Assembly: GCA_030640155.1 (NCBI GenBank)
Contig: DAOWJX010000107.1
Location: 1 to 7,498, forward strand
Origin: Candidatus Aegiribacteria sp.
GTDB lineage: Bacteria > Fermentibacterota > Fermentibacteria > Fermentibacterales > JCC-6
DNA length: 7,498 bases
Direction of reading: 5' to 3'
Shown here: positions 4,920-7,498 of the stretch, piece after piece
How the letters are laid out: each line of letters opens with the position of its first letter
Position numbering within the stretch: position 1 is the stretch's first letter
Notes under the pieces: model-generated
Told to the model about the DNA's origin: nothing
The model's input: the letters and a program-made list of their open reading frames with translations, nothing else
The model's database searches: none
Translations under genes and position numbers: made by a program

Positions 4920-6821
4920 ATGAAAAAGAAAAGCACTTCTCTGAGAATACTGTCATTTGTTCGTCCATACTGGAAATGGATGACCGGGGCCGGAATGTGC
5001 CTCTTGTTCTTTGCGCTGTTCAGCGGTGCATCCCTGGGTATGATTCTTCCGCTTTTTGACGATGTTCTTTCCAGAGAAAGCAATCTTGAAGAATACGATG
5101 ATCTTGCTCTCGTAATGAAGCGGAATGTAGTTCCTGCTTTCAGCAGTTTAGGATCTGCGATTATCTCATTAAGTCCGAATCAAACCGCATCTGCCTGCGG
5201 TGAAGTGATTGAAGCATTAAGAGAAAGTTTCAGAACATCAAAACCTGAGCAGGTTCTTATAGCGATAATTATGGGACTCGTTCTGATGGTTCTGCTGAAA
5301 AATATTCTTGGGTTCCTGCAGGTGTTTTTTCTCTCAAGAGCCGAACAGGGAGTGGTGAGAGATATCAGAGAAAAACTATACTCTCATCTTCTTGAACTTG
5401 ATATGGGATTTTACAGCACTGCAAGATCCGGAGATATCATGGCGAGATTCACATCAGATGTCGGTAATATGAACTGGGCCATGACAGAAATGCTTATGAG
5501 CATACCACGCGAATTCATGCTTCTTCTTGTATACCTTGGACTTGCACTGCTGGCTTCATGGCAGCTTGCTCTTTTTACTCTCCTGGTATTTCCACCTGCT
5601 ATGCTCTTTATTCTGATAATAAGCCGCAGGCTGAGGAGGAAAACTCATTTTGCACAGGAAAGGCTCGCTGATTTTTCCGCCATACTGCAGGAAACGATAT
5701 TTGGAATACGAGTAGTAAAAGCGTTCTCCATGGAGAAATTTGAAGCATCCAAATTCGCCAGGATACTGGATATTCATCGTAAAACGGAGACTTCACTTCA
5801 ACGCGAGAGGGCCCTTGCAAGCCCGGTCACGGAAATCATGGGTGCAATCGCAAGCGGATTCCTTATGTTTTATGGCGGGAAGGAAATCCTTGCCGGGGAA
5901 TCTCTTACAACGGGGCGTTTCCTTGTGTTTCTGGCTGCCGCTCTCTCAATGATGAAGCCGATTAAATCAATCAGCAGAGCTAACAGCCGTATTCAGACTG
6001 GGCTGGCTTCCGCCGAGAGGGTATTCAGTCTTCTGGACAGATCTCCATCGATAATTCAACCTTTAAACCCCGTACCTTTCACTTCATTTCAACATTCAAT
6101 TGAATTCAGAAATGTCTGTTTCAGTTATGAGCCGGGCATTCAGGTTCTTACAAATCTGTCATTTAGTGTCAGGAAGGGAGAAATTGTAGCTCTGGTCGGA
6201 CCCAGCGGCGGGGGAAAGAGCACAATAGCAGACCTGATTCCCAGGTTCTATGATCCGGATTCAGGTGATGTCCTGATTGACGGAATTGATGTGAGGAACA
6301 TTAATACAGAAGCCCTCAGAAGCTGTATGGGCGTAGTTACCCAGGAAACAGTGCTGTTCAACGATTCTATTCGCAACAACATCGCTTACGGTGAGGTGAG
6401 CATACCTCTTCTGAAGGTGAAGAAGGCTGCTTCCGTAGCGAACGCTCTGGATTTCATTGAGGAATTTCCAGAAGGATTTGACACGGTCATAGCTGAAAGA
6501 GGAACCAGATTGTCGGGGGGGCAGAAACAGAGACTCGCTATCGCCCGCGCAGTGCTCAAGGACCCTGATATTCTTATTTTTGATGAAGCCACATCAGCTC
6601 TTGATACCCATTCTGAAAGACTTGTGCAGAAAGCGATAGACGCCCTGATTGAAGGAAGAACCGCGCTGGTTATCGCGCACAGACTCAGCACGATCCGGAA
6701 GGCATCCAGAGTGCTTTACATAGAGGATGGAATGATCGCGGAGGAGGGAACACACAGCGAATTGATAGAGATGAATGGGAAATACAGAAGACTCTATGAT
6801 ATGCAGTTTTCCCATGAATGA
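4920..6821 (+). CDS. MsbA-like ABC exporter, fused membrane and ATPase domains
   Basis: The 633-residue protein is a half-size ABCB-type exporter that would work as a homodimer in the inner membrane. Six membrane helices lie at about residues 21-46, 112-138, 199-216, 218-236, 303-320 and 332-346. The ATPase domain (about 393-630) is complete: Walker A GPSGGGKS (Lys433), Q-loop Gln475, signature LSGGQ (531-535), Walker B ILIFDE with catalytic Glu556, D-loop SALD and H-loop His587. All catalytic residues are intact. The MsbA/lipid A flippase assignment rests on family resemblance and on the GT9 gene that overlaps its end; a drug or peptide exporter is the alternative. An odd feature is a stretch of about 65 residues (47-111) between helices 1 and 2, longer than in E. 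coli MsbA. The start is uncertain: I prefer ATG 4920 (MKKKSTSLRI, a typical family beginning), but in-frame GTGs at 4902 and 4911 exist and none has a good Shine-Dalgarno site. It is divergent from the sigma operon. Confidence 0.92.
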   Translation: MKKKSTSLRILSFVRPYWKWMTGAGMCLLFFALFSGASLGMILPLFDDVLSRESNLEEYDDLALVMKRNVVPAFSSLGSAIISLSPNQTASACGEVIEALRESFRTSKPEQVLIAIIMGLVLMVLLKNILGFLQVFFLSRAEQGVVRDIREKLYSHLLELDMGFYSTARSGDIMARFTSDVGNMNWAMTEMLMSIPREFMLLLVYLGLALLASWQLALFTLLVFPPAMLFILIISRRLRRKTHFAQERLADFSAILQETIFGIRVVKAFSMEKFEASKFARILDIHRKTETSLQRERALASPVTEIMGAIASGFLMFYGGKEILAGESLTTGRFLVFLAAALSMMKPIKSISRANSRIQTGLASAERVFSLLDRSPSIIQPLNPVPFTSFQHSIEFRNVCFSYEPGIQVLTNLSFSVRKGEIVALVGPSGGGKSTIADLIPRFYDPDSGDVLIDGIDVRNINTEALRSCMGVVTQETVLFNDSIRNNIAYGEVSIPLLKVKKAASVANALDFIEEFPEGFDTVIAERGTRLSGGQKQRLAIARAVLKDPDILIFDEATSALDTHSERLVQKAIDALIEGRTALVIAHRLSTIRKASRVLYIEDGMIAEEGTHSELIEMNGKYRRLYDMQFSHE

Positions 6822-7498
6822 AGCTGTGCTGATTCGACTTCATTCACTTGGTGATGTTGTGCTTGCTCAACCAGTTGCGACGCATCTTTCTTTCTCCTCT
6901 AAAGTGAAATTTGTAACATCGGAGATATATATCCCTCTTGTTGAAAGAATGCCTGGAGATATTGAACCGGTTCCTTACCCACCGGATGCCGGACCATTTG
7001 AGTTGCGGAGAATAATACGAGATATATCCCCCGAAATACTGATTGATCTCCAGTGCAATTTTACCACCAGGATGGCGACAAAGGGCATGCGGGTTTCGGG
7101 AAGATTCAGAATGAACAGAAGACTGAGGCATGAGATACTCGGAGGAAGTTCTGAAAAAATGCCTTTACGGAGCAGCGACTTTCTCAGAGCTGCGGGATTC
7201 AAAGATGATATTGATCCTGTTCTTGAAAGGAGAAACATCTCCTCCGATGATCGCCTGAGAGTTGGAATCGTAGTCGGTGGCCGATGGCGCCTGAAATCAA
7301 TACCTGACAGCGTTATCTCCGAAGTATCACGACTATTCATTGACCTGTATGACGCTGAAGTGATTCTTCTGGGTGATGAGAAAGACAGAGTGAAAGCTTT
7401 CGAGACAGCGGCATCAGTGGGAAGAGAGCTTATTGAAGCGTGTGCCGGAAATGGAGGTACAGGCAATCTTATCGAACGAATTGAAACAATGGATCTTC
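6814..7498 (+). CDS. Glycosyltransferase family 9 (heptosyltransferase-like), 3' end missing
   Basis: An ATG at 6814 opens a frame that runs without a stop to the right edge (228 codons visible; the family is usually about 320-360 residues). The N-terminus VLIRLHSLGDVVLAQPV is the GT9 signature, with Asp14 at the catalytic-base position (Asp13 of WaaC). Residues 150-164 (VGIVVGGRWRLKSIP) carry Lys161, matching the conserved sugar-nucleotide-contacting Lys of WaaC, and VILLGDEKDR (183-192) is the second-domain nucleotide-binding strand with its acidic residue. GTNL-like loop residues GGTGNLIE lie at 214-221. In this family the enzyme adds a heptose or related sugar to the LPS core at the inner face of the cytoplasmic membrane. 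The start overlaps the exporter stop by 8 nt, so the two genes are co-transcribed and translationally coupled; there is no separate Shine-Dalgarno site. The family is secure, but the exact sugar donor and acceptor cannot be told. Confidence 0.88.
   Translation, partial: MNEAVLIRLHSLGDVVLAQPVATHLSFSSKVKFVTSEIYIPLVERMPGDIEPVPYPPDAGPFELRRIIRDISPEILIDLQCNFTTRMATKGMRVSGRFRMNRRLRHEILGGSSEKMPLRSSDFLRAAGFKDDIDPVLERRNISSDDRLRVGIVVGGRWRLKSIPDSVISEVSRLFIDLYDAEVILLGDEKDRVKAFETAASVGRELIEACAGNGGTGNLIERIETMDL

Noticed and set aside
4853..5083. Minus-strand open frame over the divergent region and the exporter start
   Set aside because: It overlaps both the candidate sigma promoter and the first membrane helix of the exporter, and has no domain or ribosome binding site.
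6975..7466. Long minus-strand open frame (163 codons) at the right edge
   Set aside because: It lies wholly antisense to the GT9 gene, whose plus-strand frame has clear family motifs. The minus-strand protein is Ser/Pro/Arg-rich with no recognisable domain.

Overview
The window looks like part of a chromosome of an uncultivated Gram-negative bacterium. An MsbA-type lipid exporter next to a GT9 (heptosyltransferase-family) gene implies an outer membrane with LPS. The first gene ends in a FlgD-Ig/type IX secretion-like sorting tail preceded by a lamin-tail domain, an architecture common in the FCB superphylum and related candidate phyla. The overall style is reminiscent of Fermentibacteria/Eisenbacteria-like genomes, but that placement is a guess from protein style, not a measurement. 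GC content is moderate, gene packing is dense, and there are no RNA genes, insertion sequences, CRISPR arrays or phage genes.

Layout. (1) Bases 2-2848, plus strand: the 3' part of a large secreted beta-helix / lamin-tail / sorting-tail protein, followed after 15 nt by a probable lipoprotein with a beta-propeller-like repeat body. (2) Bases 2860-4798, minus strand: a compact three-gene unit, read from right to left, of an ECF sigma factor, a membrane zinc-finger (zf-HC2) anti-sigma factor, and an HtrA-like protease fold plus PDZ domain whose catalytic serine and histidine appear to be lost. (3) Bases 4799-4919: a divergent regulatory region with a candidate sigma-operon promoter and two 11-bp odd palindromes. 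(4) Bases 4920-7498, plus strand: an MsbA-like ABC exporter overlapping a GT9 glycosyltransferase that runs off the right edge.

How the genes fit together. The sigma/anti-sigma/HtrA-like unit has the form of an envelope-stress signalling module (compare sigE-rseA-htrA in mycobacteria and algU-mucA...mucD in Pseudomonas), but the HtrA-like member looks like a pseudoprotease. It may therefore sense or bind rather than cut. The candidate promoter of the unit has an RpoE-like GGAAC -35 element, so autoregulation is plausible. The divergent genes make and export outer-membrane lipid, which fits an envelope theme. The most interesting item is this sigma / anti-sigma / pseudo-HtrA-PDZ module.
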